Below are positions 1-9,269 of a DNA stretch of 64,000 bases, piece by piece. Within the stretch, counting starts at the first letter, position 1. The number at the start of each line of letters is the position of its first letter. The position numbers and the translations under genes are program-made. The notes beneath the pieces are model-generated. The model made no database searches. It was not told the origin of the DNA and worked only from the letters and a program-made list of their open reading frames with translations. The stretch comes from Lasiosphaeria ovina (taxonomy: Eukaryota > Ascomycota > Sordariomycetes > Sordariales > Lasiosphaeriaceae), in contig JAULSN010000005.1 of NCBI GenBank assembly GCA_033439765.1, positions 372,001 to 436,000 of the forward strand, given 5' to 3'.

Positions 1-376
1 CGAGAGCCCAAAGACTGTCACGGGATCCATGGTTGCGCACGATTCAGTTTGAGTAGGCCAGCTTGGCTCGTGACGGAAGGGACTGTCGTCAGGCCGTCGG
101 TGCCATCTCTAGATGGAAGGCAGCTGGTGGTCGAGTGAAGGCGAGGCTCCAGAGCGGGCAAGCACAGCCCACCACATGTTTTGGGCCAGACAGCAACCAC
201 CTCAGTTTCACGTGATAATAACAAGCAATCATTGGACGCTACTCAATATGATTTATTTCGCTTTCTGGTACTCCGTACCGTGCCCAAGAGGGCAACCAGT
301 CGCTAGACGTGACGGAACGGAAAGCAAACCACATCCCCTTCCAAAGCAAGCCATCTTACACACCAATGTCAAGCTG
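1..376. other. Left-edge intergenic stretch
   Basis: Downstream flank of the kinase gene that ends at 377. I see no coding pattern, RNA gene or repeat here; the short open frames lack splice logic and recognisable motifs. Confidence 0.5.
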
Positions 377-1599
377 TCACGCGTGCTTGACCCATTCCAT
401 CTGCAGTATCGCCCTCAGCTCGCCAATCATGATTTTCCGAAAGATTTTGCTGTTTTTCCGAATCACAATCGCGAGCAGGACGTAATACTTCATGGCGTAG
501 ACGGCGTTCCGGCCGTCAAAGTCGGCTCTGGGCGCGGATATTGGCACCAAGTTCTGGTACTCGTCGATGCACGGCTTTCCCAGCTTGTACCGCGGATTCC
601 GGCACACGCCGAGGTCAGCTAGACAGGTCAGCATAGCGCAGACTTCAGGGGCTCCTGCGAGAGGAGCAACAAACCTTCGTTGTGCCCCCAGTACGCACAG
701 GCGTCAAAGATACACAGATCACCACCCGACGCGGCCGTTAACAGCCGCACATTCCCCAGGCACAGGTCCGAGTGCAGCAGGCAGGGCACGACGGACCGGC
801 CGTTGCGCTCCAGCGGGCCCAGGTACCGCGGGATGGCCTTCTCAAAGTAGGCCTTACGGAGGCGTGTCAGCTCCTCGTCGGGGCCGTTGAGGCGCTCCTC
901 CCGCTCGAACAGGCCGCGCATCTGCTGCGCCCAGAAGGCCTCCCACGACGCGTTCCACGTGTTGTCGACGGGCACGTCGGCCAGGAACGTCGGTACGCCA
1001 AACCCGAAGTGGTTTGGGACCGGCGACTTGCCCATGCTCTGCAGGTGCAGTTTTGCTACAGCTGATGCCCAGTCGTACGGCGGCGGCGGGATCTCCTGGC
1101 TGAGCATGTGCGCGAACTCGCACAGATAGAAGTGCCTGTCGGGGTCGGCCGCGAACGAGCCCCGTGCTATCGGCCGCGGCACCTGCACCGGCAGGAACGC
1201 CGCCACGGCCGTCTCCGACTCGAACGCCGAGTCCATCAGCGCAGCCCCGCCGGCTCCGGCGGCGCTCTGTGGACGCCGCGTCAGCGGTGCTTCCGGACAG
1301 GACGGAGCTTTGGTTGTGACGTGTGCATACCTTCATGAAGAACTCGGCCGTCGTCTCGCCATCCTCGAGCTGGACAACAATCTTGACCGCCTCGATTGGA
1401 GTCTCGGGCTTTTTCTCTATCGCCAGCACGGTGGCCTCGAGGACTGCTTTGTGGGGTGGGAGTTCTGCCACGCATGATATCAGTCAACGTGCCCAGGAGT
1501 CGAAGTGGCGATGGGGAAGGCACAGCACTGACGGGCGATGACGTTCGGGTCGAGCTGCACCTGTGCGCCGCCCGCGCAACTGTCCAAAACGTCCGACAT
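377..1599 (-). CDS. Fructosamine/ketosamine-3-kinase family protein
   Basis: Four exons: 1599-1533, 1464-1331, 1266-675 and 618-377, giving 344 aa. Introns of 68, 64 and 56 nt all have GT-AG ends and the phases match. The family phosphorylates ketosamines on glycated proteins or small molecules and uses the aminoglycoside-phosphotransferase fold. Visible features are a nucleotide-binding lysine in FFMK near residue 67, the GSF..DPD.HFYLCEF stretch, a catalytic-loop segment HSDLCLGN near residue 232 (usual form HGDL..GN), and FDACAYWGHNEADLG near 254, which is the metal-binding/DxD-type motif and is only restored when the last intron is removed. Length fits the fungal family. The HSD in place of HGD is a small deviation. 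The substrate cannot be told from sequence. Start chosen at 1599 because it gives the usual LDPxVIAxLP N-terminus. Confidence 0.85.
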
Positions 1600-2898
1600 G
1601 CTGAGGACGCTCGTGGAGGATCAATCCTGGCAATGGAACGACAGGAGCATGAGCAGAGAGGCGGAGAAAAAAAAATGAAATTGCAGTAATTAATGCGGGT
1701 GGAGCGGGTGCAAGCGGAAGGTTTAGCAGCGTGATGCTTGCAGCGTGCGCCGCGCAGAGGAAGGAAACGGGAAAAGCGTGCAAACGAACGCAGTGCCTTT
1801 TATTGGGCCCCCAAAAAAAACAGCAGCAGGCACGGCCGGGTTCCTAGCGGGCAAGACCGTTCGTTGGGTGTTAGCTTAACTGTGAGACACGTCGGCGGTC
1901 TACGTGTCGGGTGGGCGGGTGTCGTCCGGCCCGGCCCGGCCCGGCCCCGGCCCGCGGGACGCCACGTCCGCACGTCGGCCGCTTCTCCAACAACTGATGA
2001 CTGCAGCGGCGCAGCACGCCACCTCGGCTCTCGGCCCACTGCAAGTTGGCGGACTGCTTTCCCGGTCGGGCCTGGTGCGGCTTTTGGTTGCCGGGCAATT
2101 GAATTCGCGAATGAGAGAATGCGTTGAAAAACTTGATCTGAGCATATCTCGGATGCAAGTCGCCGTGCTCGCGGATTGCACGTATTGACAGATTTGGAGG
2201 ATTCCAGAACCTGAACGACTGGTGCCGTGATCACATGCGCTCGCTCACTGGGTGAAGGCGTGCAAGGGCTGGCTAAGATGAACTTAGATTCCCGGCTGTT
2301 TGCCTTTGGAAGTAAAGAAGAAAAAGGCTGAAGCAGGTAGACCGGATTACCAACTGCAAAATGGATCACACCAAAGTGGCAAGAGATACCTTTGCACCCC
2401 GCGAAACTGGACGGTCTACGAAAAAATGAGGATTAGGTTCAGCAATCAGACTATTGAGCGCATTGGACAGAAGAATACCTGCAAGAGACAGATCCAGATG
2501 GAACGGCGTGTCCTTGCTTTCAGCGGGAGAAAGAGTACACCTGGCCTGGACGATCTGGCACGGGCAGAGAATGAAGGAGCAAAGGCAGGTCTGTGAATCT
2601 GCTGCGGGAAACTCAAAAAGTGCTTGACTAGAACTGATGCTAACCTGCCAGCAGCCTCTTATTGAAAACAAGGTCTCGCAACTTCAAACTTAGGCTAGAT
2701 TAGGCAGCATGTTTCTCTTTGTCTGGAAACAAGCAATTATCTGTACTCTGTTTTTTTCCACCCATGCTTTTTGTTCAACAGAATTCGGATATATAGCGGA
2801 GGAGAGCCGTGGTCCGTCTTACTGACCTTGCAGGCTCGGCAACCGATCTTGCGACTCTCTCTTGCACCGTCCAGTGTGCCACCACAGCAGACTTCTCC
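1600..2898. other. Gene-poor spacer with a GC simple repeat
   Basis: Between two genes. It contains a short run of about six cggcc-type units at roughly 1926-1955 and an A-rich tract near 1810. Open frames on both strands show no conserved motif. Nothing else is supported; part will be promoter or UTR of the flanking genes. Confidence 0.45.
1924..1956. repeat. GGCCC/CGGCC simple repeat
   Basis: Low-complexity GC tract of tandem five-base units in otherwise non-coding DNA. Confidence 0.6.
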
Positions 2899-3581
2899 AT
2901 GGCCGCGGCCTCGAGCCAGAAGATCGCCCTGCGACCCTTTCGATTCTTGAGCCTTCCTCCCGAAGTCCGGAACATCATCTACGAATACTACCTTGCACCA
3001 CAAAGTGGGTGGATTTTGACAAGATCGAGTACGTAACGGAATATTTGCAGACAAGTATTCAGCATATCGAGCGCCTTCCCGATTTGGTGCGCACGTGCAA
3101 GCAGCTATACCGAGAGATGCGGACACAAGTCCACCACGAGTTGGCGGTGTACCCACGGTCTACCCAAATCCTCAACTATGCTCATCACGGCAACTTGATG
3201 CTGGGACGGGTAAATACGCTGCACGTATATTGGGACCATGACAGTGGTCGCGAGCCAAACAGTTACGGACACGGATACGTCACTGCGTGGCGCGAATCCA
3301 TTTGTATTGCCGAAATACCCAAGTTTGAATCCATCGCGGCTCGAGAGCTTTTTATCAGATGGGCACCCCGACAACAGCGCCCGCCGGCATGGTCCCGGGT
3401 GGTGCCTGACGGTCAGACACACAGACGCGGACTGCCGTTCTTCATCAAGTGCCTGCTTCGTGAAATGAGGGACCTCAAAGTCTTCCGGCTACCAGGAAGG
3501 ATCCCGCCTCATGTTGCTGAAATGGTTCGGAAGATCACGGATGGCCGGGTCATCTGTCAGCCATACATGCAGAGAGCGTGA
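2899..3581 (+). pseudogene. 2EXR/F-box-like fungal protein with a frameshift
   Basis: The reading frame from the ATG at 2899 encodes a typical fungal N-terminal signature FRFLSLPPEVRNIIYEYYL at about residues 15-33, as in 2EXR and F-box-like orphan proteins. It then runs into a stop near 3034. The continuing homology (WVDFDKIEY..., LVRTCKQLYREM, ending at 3581) is in the next frame, so the two parts are out of register by one base around 3000-3010. No GT-AG pair can repair it. Repaired length would be about 227 aa, normal for these small fungal proteins. It may be a young pseudogene or a sequencing error. No homopolymer lies at the break, which slightly favours a real mutation. Function unknown. 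Confidence 0.6.
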
Positions 3582-3892
3582 ACTGCTCATACACGGCATG
3601 CGCAGCACAGAGTTCGACCGCGTCGTTGTCTGCCAGGCACGGAAACAAGGAGAAGGGGGGTCGGGAACAAGGAGAGAACCGAGGCCGGAGAGAAGACAGG
3701 AGGCCTCATGTTCACAGGCAACTTAGTGGCTTTTGCACGGCATGTCTGTTCAAGTGGATGGGAAACCAAGGGGCAAATATGTAATTAAGTCTTTACCAAG
3801 CATGGCGCAGGAGCACGCGTGGTTTTCATACATCAGCATCTGCCCAAACCAAGACGGACAACATAGACAAAGGTAGTCAATAAAGGAAAAAG
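3582..3892. other. Intergenic stretch
   Basis: Between the frameshifted 2EXR-like gene and the terminator of the tRNA gene. Nothing supportable seen. Confidence 0.5.
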
Positions 3893-3898
3893 AAAAAA
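3893..3898 (-). terminator. RNA polymerase III terminator (T6)
   Basis: Six consecutive T on the minus strand, beginning 17 nt after the last base of the tRNA gene. A run of at least four to five T is the usual Pol III stop in fungi, so the interrupted tRNA looks transcribable. Confidence 0.7.
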
Positions 3899-3914
3899 GA
3901 AATTATGTTTCCAA

Positions 3915-4053
3915 TGACCCTGACCCGATTTGAACCTGTTGATAACATGTTAGCGCCGTGATACCGATGTGTGTGTGAGTGTGCGCGTGGAGACAATCGT
4001 ACGGATAACCTTCCGATCTGGAGTCGAACGCGCTACCGTTGCGCCACAAGGCC
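3915..4053 (-). tRNA. tRNA-Trp(CCA), interrupted in the T-arm
   Basis: Two segments, 4053-4003 (51 nt) and 3935-3915 (21 nt), make a complete 72-nt tRNA. Acceptor stem GGCCTTG pairs with CAGGGTC, discriminator A; D-stem GCGC/GCGC; anticodon stem TTCGA/TCGGA with loop CTCCAGA, anticodon CCA; variable loop AGGTT; T-stem ATCCG/CGGGT closes loop TTCAAAT only if the 67 nt at 4002-3936 are removed. The A box TGGCGCAACGG is intact and a B box GGTTCAAATC is present at the 3' junction. The anticodon loop has no intron, so this is not the canonical 37/38 position. A T6 terminator follows. Could be a functional gene with an unusual intron or a tRNA gene disabled by an insertion. Confidence 0.8.
3936..4002 (-). 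other. Intron-like insert in the tRNA-Trp T-arm
   Basis: 67 nt lying between tRNA positions 52 and 53. Read as starting with GTACGA, it contains GCGCTAACAT 15-20 nt before the end and finishes with CAACAG, which is the layout of a fungal spliceosomal intron of typical length. It also carries a CA/GT dinucleotide-rich middle (about 3965-3990). Because the base at each junction is G, the cut could also be placed one base later (between 53 and 54). I do not see an obvious bulge-helix-bulge by eye. Confidence 0.65.
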
Positions 4054-4483
4054 TGTTGCTCTTTGTTGGAGTCGATGCGTTTAATCTCTCGTCTTGTCCT
4101 ACTCTCAATCACGTGCGGGCGGTGCGGGATATTTAGCCGAGTGGACTCTGGATGGCCGAAGGTCGGGGGGGTTTTGGGAAAGGGCATGTCTGGTGTAAGT
4201 GACAAGCAATTCTTTCCATTACGGTAGGTTACAAGAGCTTCAGCGGCGAAGATTTCGGTTTGAGGTTACTTGGATGCTCAATCTCTTTATAAACATGAAT
4301 TTCTTCAGTCTCGAGGCGCTTGCTTCTCGTAATCATGCTGCAAGGCTAGCTGCGGCAGCCACTGCCATCACATTGCGTTGGGCAAGATTCAAGCGCTCTA
4401 TGAGTTTGATAGGAACTAGCATCAGGCAAAGAAAAAGGTAGATCAGCATTGCTACAAACTCGACACGGCTAGGAAGGGCGCAT
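4054..4483. other. Intergenic stretch upstream of the tRNA
   Basis: No gene supported. A short plus-strand open frame at 4199-4441 has no recognisable motif. Confidence 0.45.
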
Positions 4484-5555
4484 CTATCTATTCTTCTTCA
4501 ATACCTCCTTTAAAACCTGTAACATCCTGCCGTGCACGCCCCTCTTAGCCGCTATGACTCCACAGCTCAGCGCAAGCTCCCTTCCAGCACCAAAGTCAAT
4601 GGCCTGCCCATTCAAGTCTGTGACAGTGCAACCAGCCTCGGCTAAGATGAGCAGCAGGCAGGCATGATCCCGGATATACACATGGCTCGGTTTCGGCCCT
4701 CCTGGAAATTCTCAGTTGTATATCCCCGCCGCCGAGAACAAGTGCCACGTATCTCATGTGCGAAGACCAAAGATTTGTCCCAGGGTACACTGCACCAACT
4801 TGAGCTGCAATATCGCGCAGCCTCTGTTGCCGCCAGACGTTCCCCTTGGAAGTACCCAATATATGCAACATACTCAAGTCCGTAGGTCCATCTCCTATGG
4901 CTAGCAACTCTATAGCAGGCCGCAATACCCCCGTGCCCATCGAGCATATCTAGACGCCCTGCTCCCGCACGGCCGAAAGCATCACGCCGTATTCCTCCTC
5001 ATCAACAACAGCCTCCTCGATCCTTGAGGTGCAAGTCGGTAAGTTCGGGCAACCGACTACGCCGACTTTCTCTATTGCGTCCTCGGTTAAAGCTAGGGAG
5101 ACAGCATATTGCTGGCCTTGAAGGAAAGTAGCTGTCCCGTCGAGCGGATCCATCATCCAAATGCGGCCTTTGCGCCCGCCCATTCCCCGGCCGCCAGAGT
5201 CAATGTCGTCGAGCATTGCGCCAATTGAAGACGGGCGTGCCAGCAGCGCCTTGCTCTTGTCATCGTCTAGCCGAACGGATGCGACAAGGTCCCAGACGTG
5301 CTGGCGAAGCTCAGCGTTGCCGCGAAGCGCATCAGCATTCTCCTCACCAATAAACTGGTCCAAGGGGAACGCGCCACGCACAGCGCGAATTAGCAATGCT
5401 TGCGCAGCAAAGTCGGCGATCGTTACAGGGGTGTCATCTGACTTGGCGAATTCGCCGCGGGCTACTGATTGAAGGACTTGCTTGGTGAGGAGCGAGGCAC
5501 GCTGAACGGCCAGCTCGGCGATGAGACGCTCGTGCGAATATGGTGCCAAGGACAT
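4484..5555 (-). pseudogene. Decayed 3'(2'),5'-bisphosphate nucleotidase (Hal2/Met22-type)
   Basis: Starts at 5555 with a normal N-terminal half: VTIADFAAQ, GEENAD, the metal-binding WMMDPLDGTATF at about residues 132-143, and QYAVSLAL..VGVVGCPNLP. An in-frame TAG at 4951-4953 then interrupts the frame just after SAVREQG; the same frame continues with RPAIELLAIGDGPTDLS and VYPGTNLWSSHMRYVALVLGG. A frameshift near 4690 puts the rest (DHA, then GCTVTDLNGQAIDFGAGREL) in another frame, and the usual VWDHAGG metal site is altered to an IRDHACLL-like sequence. Active family members convert PAP to AMP and counter salt stress. Two disruptions plus a lost catalytic motif argue for a true pseudogene rather than one read error. 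Confidence 0.8.
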
Positions 5556-5997
5556 GGCTGTGTGCAGTTAAGCCAAGGCTGTTGGTAGGCCTTCCGATTT
5601 TGAATCCTAGAACTAGATTGTTGCGGCGGTTGCGGTGGTTGCGATGCGGGATAAAAGAAGTTGCTGGCGATCAATCGGCTAGTGACGCTGGGAGCCTGAG
5701 TCGCCAGACACCGTACTTTGTCCGACACCGCGCTGCACACTAAGATTGGTCACGGGTCCTGTAGCAACCAAGTGATCCCATACCTGCAGCGTGTTTGCAT
5801 TCGGAAATTTCCGACCTCGAAGGGTTACTAAATTAAATAGGTAACGTTACTAGAAATAATGCGACACTAATTAACAGTTATCAAGGATGAAATTCTCATA
5901 GCTCAAAGCTTGCTACCTAGCCACTCAACTCCTTTACGAAGTACTTACAGTCAAAGCAGTCTAGACCTTACCCACTAACAGCATAACAACATGCTGA
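5556..5997. other. Intergenic stretch
   Basis: Between two minus-strand genes; AT-rich around 5820-5900. Nothing supportable beyond likely promoter/3' UTR. Confidence 0.5.
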
Positions 5998-7611
5998 CTA
6001 CTCGATGGCAGACAAACCCACTGACATATCTTTCTCTCTCAACATCCTCGCCGACACAGCTCCATACCCACTCATCAGCATGCTATGAACCCATCTTCCC
6101 GTCCTGAACTCTCCATTGAACAGGAAGTACATGGTGAAAGTCAGGAGACTAAGGGGCAGCGAAACGGCAAAATAGACCCAGAACATCTCTCCTCCAGGCC
6201 CATATGGGTTTGGCACCCCAAAGAGCGAGGCTACAAGCCCAAGCGGGATAAAGACGAGCCCAACAAATGTTAGCGCCTTCATACTCCTCGCCTCCTGGCG
6301 CGAGAGCGTCTGTTCTACCGACGCATGTCGGTTCCCAGAGATTCCTGCCAGTCCCGTGATCGATGAGCTGAGCACTTCAGCCTGGTGCCGAATGTCCCGG
6401 TAGCGCATGAGGAGGTAGCTAAAGTCGGCGCCGATATCTGCCCAGCCTACTGGGGCCGCCGCATCCGGCTGTTGACGTGGTGGCATCCTGCACTGCATAG
6501 TGATAGACTCTATGGCAATAACCCAGTCAGTCAGTCGCCACTGGAGAGCCTGTGTGTCGCTCCACTGCATCTCGATCGCGTCGGTTGTGAAGATGTCGAG
6601 CTTATACAGGTGCGACATGCGATGATGGATTGTATAGATCTGGGCTTGGAGGAACTCAGAGTGCTTGCGGAAGTGGCTGGCGATGATTTTCTGGCAGACG
6701 AGGAGGATTGAGTCTGGGTCGTCGGGATCCAAGAGCTTATGGTGCTCGACAATGTAGAAGCAGAGGTCTTCTAGCATGGAAGTTCGAGGCGGGCCCTTGC
6801 CTGCACGGAGCTGATCCGCAAAAGGGACGAAATCGAGATAGCCACCCTGGAAGAGAGTGCGCATGACAGGGATGGGCTTCGGATCGTGGGCAAGCCGGGC
6901 ATTTTTCAGGGGCGGATCGGTCACGACGACACCTGCCATCCCGCTTAGTCAAAGCCGTTCAAAATCAAGAACAAGACGATACCTACAATCCCAACCCCGC
7001 TCATCCCCTGCCCTCCGCCGTCTCCATACCGAGCACTTCCGCGATGAGATGTAAACATTGGAGAATTCCCCTAGGGTCCGCGTTGCGCTAATAAGCCGGC
7101 CCGTCTCGGCGCAGACGATTTTATTCTTGCCGTGGATATTTCCCTCGAGGCAAATCGGCTCTGCATAAGGTAGGATTACATGTTCTTGGGTAGCAGTAGA
7201 TGTCGGAAGAGCTATGCTGTCGTTTTCCAGACTCGAATCAATACTTGGCGGCGTGACCCGGTCGTGCTGCGCGAAGAGGGCCGGAGGGATGCTGAAGTGG
7301 GCTCCCAGAAGACCGATAAAGTCCCGATCCATCGCTTCCAGAATTATGACACAGCTGTTTGCCTCGCATGGTGTTCCTCTCAGATAGGTCTTGAAGCCTG
7401 CCGGGTCGTGGAAGTAGATAGGACCCCGGTATGCGCCATCAGGTGACGATTCAATAACGGCGACTTTGCCATTTCCTGGTCTTGGTGGCCATGGGCTCCG
7501 GGACGTCGCTTTTGGATCTCTTTGTCTAAGGCGTGGGTCGAAACCACAAAGACGCTTAATGAATCGTTGGTATTCCTCGTTGCCAGTAAGCCATTCGCCG
7601 CTGCGATCCAT
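5998..7611 (-). CDS. CorA-like Mg2+ transporter family membrane protein
   Basis: Two exons, 7611-6987 and 6932-5998, separated by a 54-nt intron (GTAGGT...TTTGAC...GGCAG), giving 519 aa. The N-terminal two thirds are soluble, with a helical region resembling the CorA cytoplasmic funnel (HRMSHLYKLDIF..., RYRDIRHQAEVLSSSITG). Two C-terminal transmembrane segments follow, about ALTFVGLVFIPLGLVASLFG and FWVYFAVSLPLSLLTFTMYF. The CorA GMN signature after the first helix is replaced by a GVPNPYGPGG-like loop, common in fungal CorA-like proteins of unknown transport activity, so Mg2+ transport is inference from family only. ATG at 7611 (MDRSGEWL) was chosen because the longer frame starts with TTG. 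Confidence 0.8.
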
Positions 7612-9269
7612 CTTGGACACTGTATCATGAGCTGGAGGGGCCTGGAAGACCAACCGTCAAGGCGAGAATGGTCACGGGTTTTAGATAGCAGACGCGTTGG
7701 TACAGATCAAAAGAGGGGAATGTGAGAGAACTATTGGAAAGCTTGCACCAAAGAAGGCCAAAAATCGGTCAAACGTAACACTCTAATTATGTGCATACGG
7801 GACAGAGGGCAGTCAACCTACCACAACAGTGTGTAACCCCAACTGCAAGACCAACTGTTAGGCAAACAAGGGCGGCAGTAGGGTGAGTGGCCGTAAGGCA
7901 TTCGTGAGGATTACGTGACTCGCGAGCGGAACCAAGGCACTAGCATGAAGCATAGTGTAAGAATGTACCCAATCATAGAATTTAGGTAGCCGCCATAGAT
8001 AGAACCAACAAGCGGGCCTACAGGTACTAAGGCCAGTCTTCCTCAGGCACAAATAGGCCTTGCTCCCGCAATAGGTTTTGTGAGGAAGCAGGGACCTTGA
8101 GGCTAAAGAAGATTATTACGTACCAGCACTTCGCTCCAGGCCATCTTGCCCTAAAGGCAGATCCCCTCGTCATATTCTGTCTGCTCTCTCAAGGTAAGTC
8201 CTAGGGACTTGCTAGCGGGGGACCCTCTTTTACCCTGTAAATTGAGGGGTTTCCTAGGCTAGGCCCAAAAGGTGCATAAGCCTCACAGGTCGGACACCCA
8301 ATGAAATCCGCCTTTGCCCGCGCCTTGCAAATCCAACAAGAACCTAAAGGCTTCAAATCGAGCAGCATTGAAAAGTGCCCCGCAGCCCAATTCGCGGTGG
8401 CGCGTGGAGGGGTGTGAACGCCGAAAGGATATTAGGCTGTGGCCCGTGCGTAACCCTACTACGTGACCCACACCTCGGCCTACTTCCCTACGCCTTGACC
8501 GAGCCTTGAGAGCTTTCCTTTCCTTTTTCTTTCCTTAGCTTTAGATTCTACGAATTTAGCGATTATTCCTGCAGCCCTGTCTCTTTAGGTCGACTGAGCC
8601 ATGAGGCCCACCCGACATGTGCTTATTGAGGCAGCCTAGACTGCTGAAACTTGAGGCCACACGCCCGCCAAAAACAGCAGTCCAAACCACTGCACATATA
8701 GACTAGTCTGGATGGAAGAAACGCCCGTCTTGACTAGACCTGGTAGAATTTGGCTTAAACCAAGTTTGATTTCACGTGACCCAAATGCCTTGGAATTGAT
8801 AAAGCAGTTGCAGACACTATCCTTTGTTGTTAGAATATTTGCAAGAATATGAATTGCTCCAGATTTTTGGAGTTTCCAACGAGACAGCGCCAAGCCGCCA
8901 CCTTGGCGATCATTCACATTCCAACCCTCGTCGTCTGAACATGCTTCGGTCAATGCAATCCTTTTCTCAACCAACTCACTGTCCAGACTTTCGGCAACAG
9001 TCGACATGTCAGGCAGCACACTCGAGGTTGGCAATCCACCCCCTTTCTCTGGCACCTGTAGGCAGCTGCCACGCTGACCCAAGTCCGACCTGACGACTAG
9101 CAACAACGGGGCAGTGCAGTTCCTGCCCAAGAAACAGCCCAGCCTGCCTGGCGGCTGGCTGCCTCTTGTGAACATGAATATAAAATCCAACATTCACAGC
9201 AAGTCGACCGCCGACGTCGACAATTCCGAAACATTAATCACCCCTGAGTTCTGACAAGCTGACAACACA
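7612..9269. other. Gene-poor spacer, 1.7 kb
   Basis: Between the CorA-like gene and the HET gene. A minus-strand open frame at 8636-9193 (185 codons) has no motif or splice context I recognise and is not called. Some stretches look like worn remnants, but no terminal repeats or transposase signatures are visible. Confidence 0.45.

Noticed and set aside
8636..9193. 185-codon minus-strand open frame
   Set aside because: No recognisable motif, no conserved-looking blocks, and first codon context is poor; could be chance in a stop-poor stretch.
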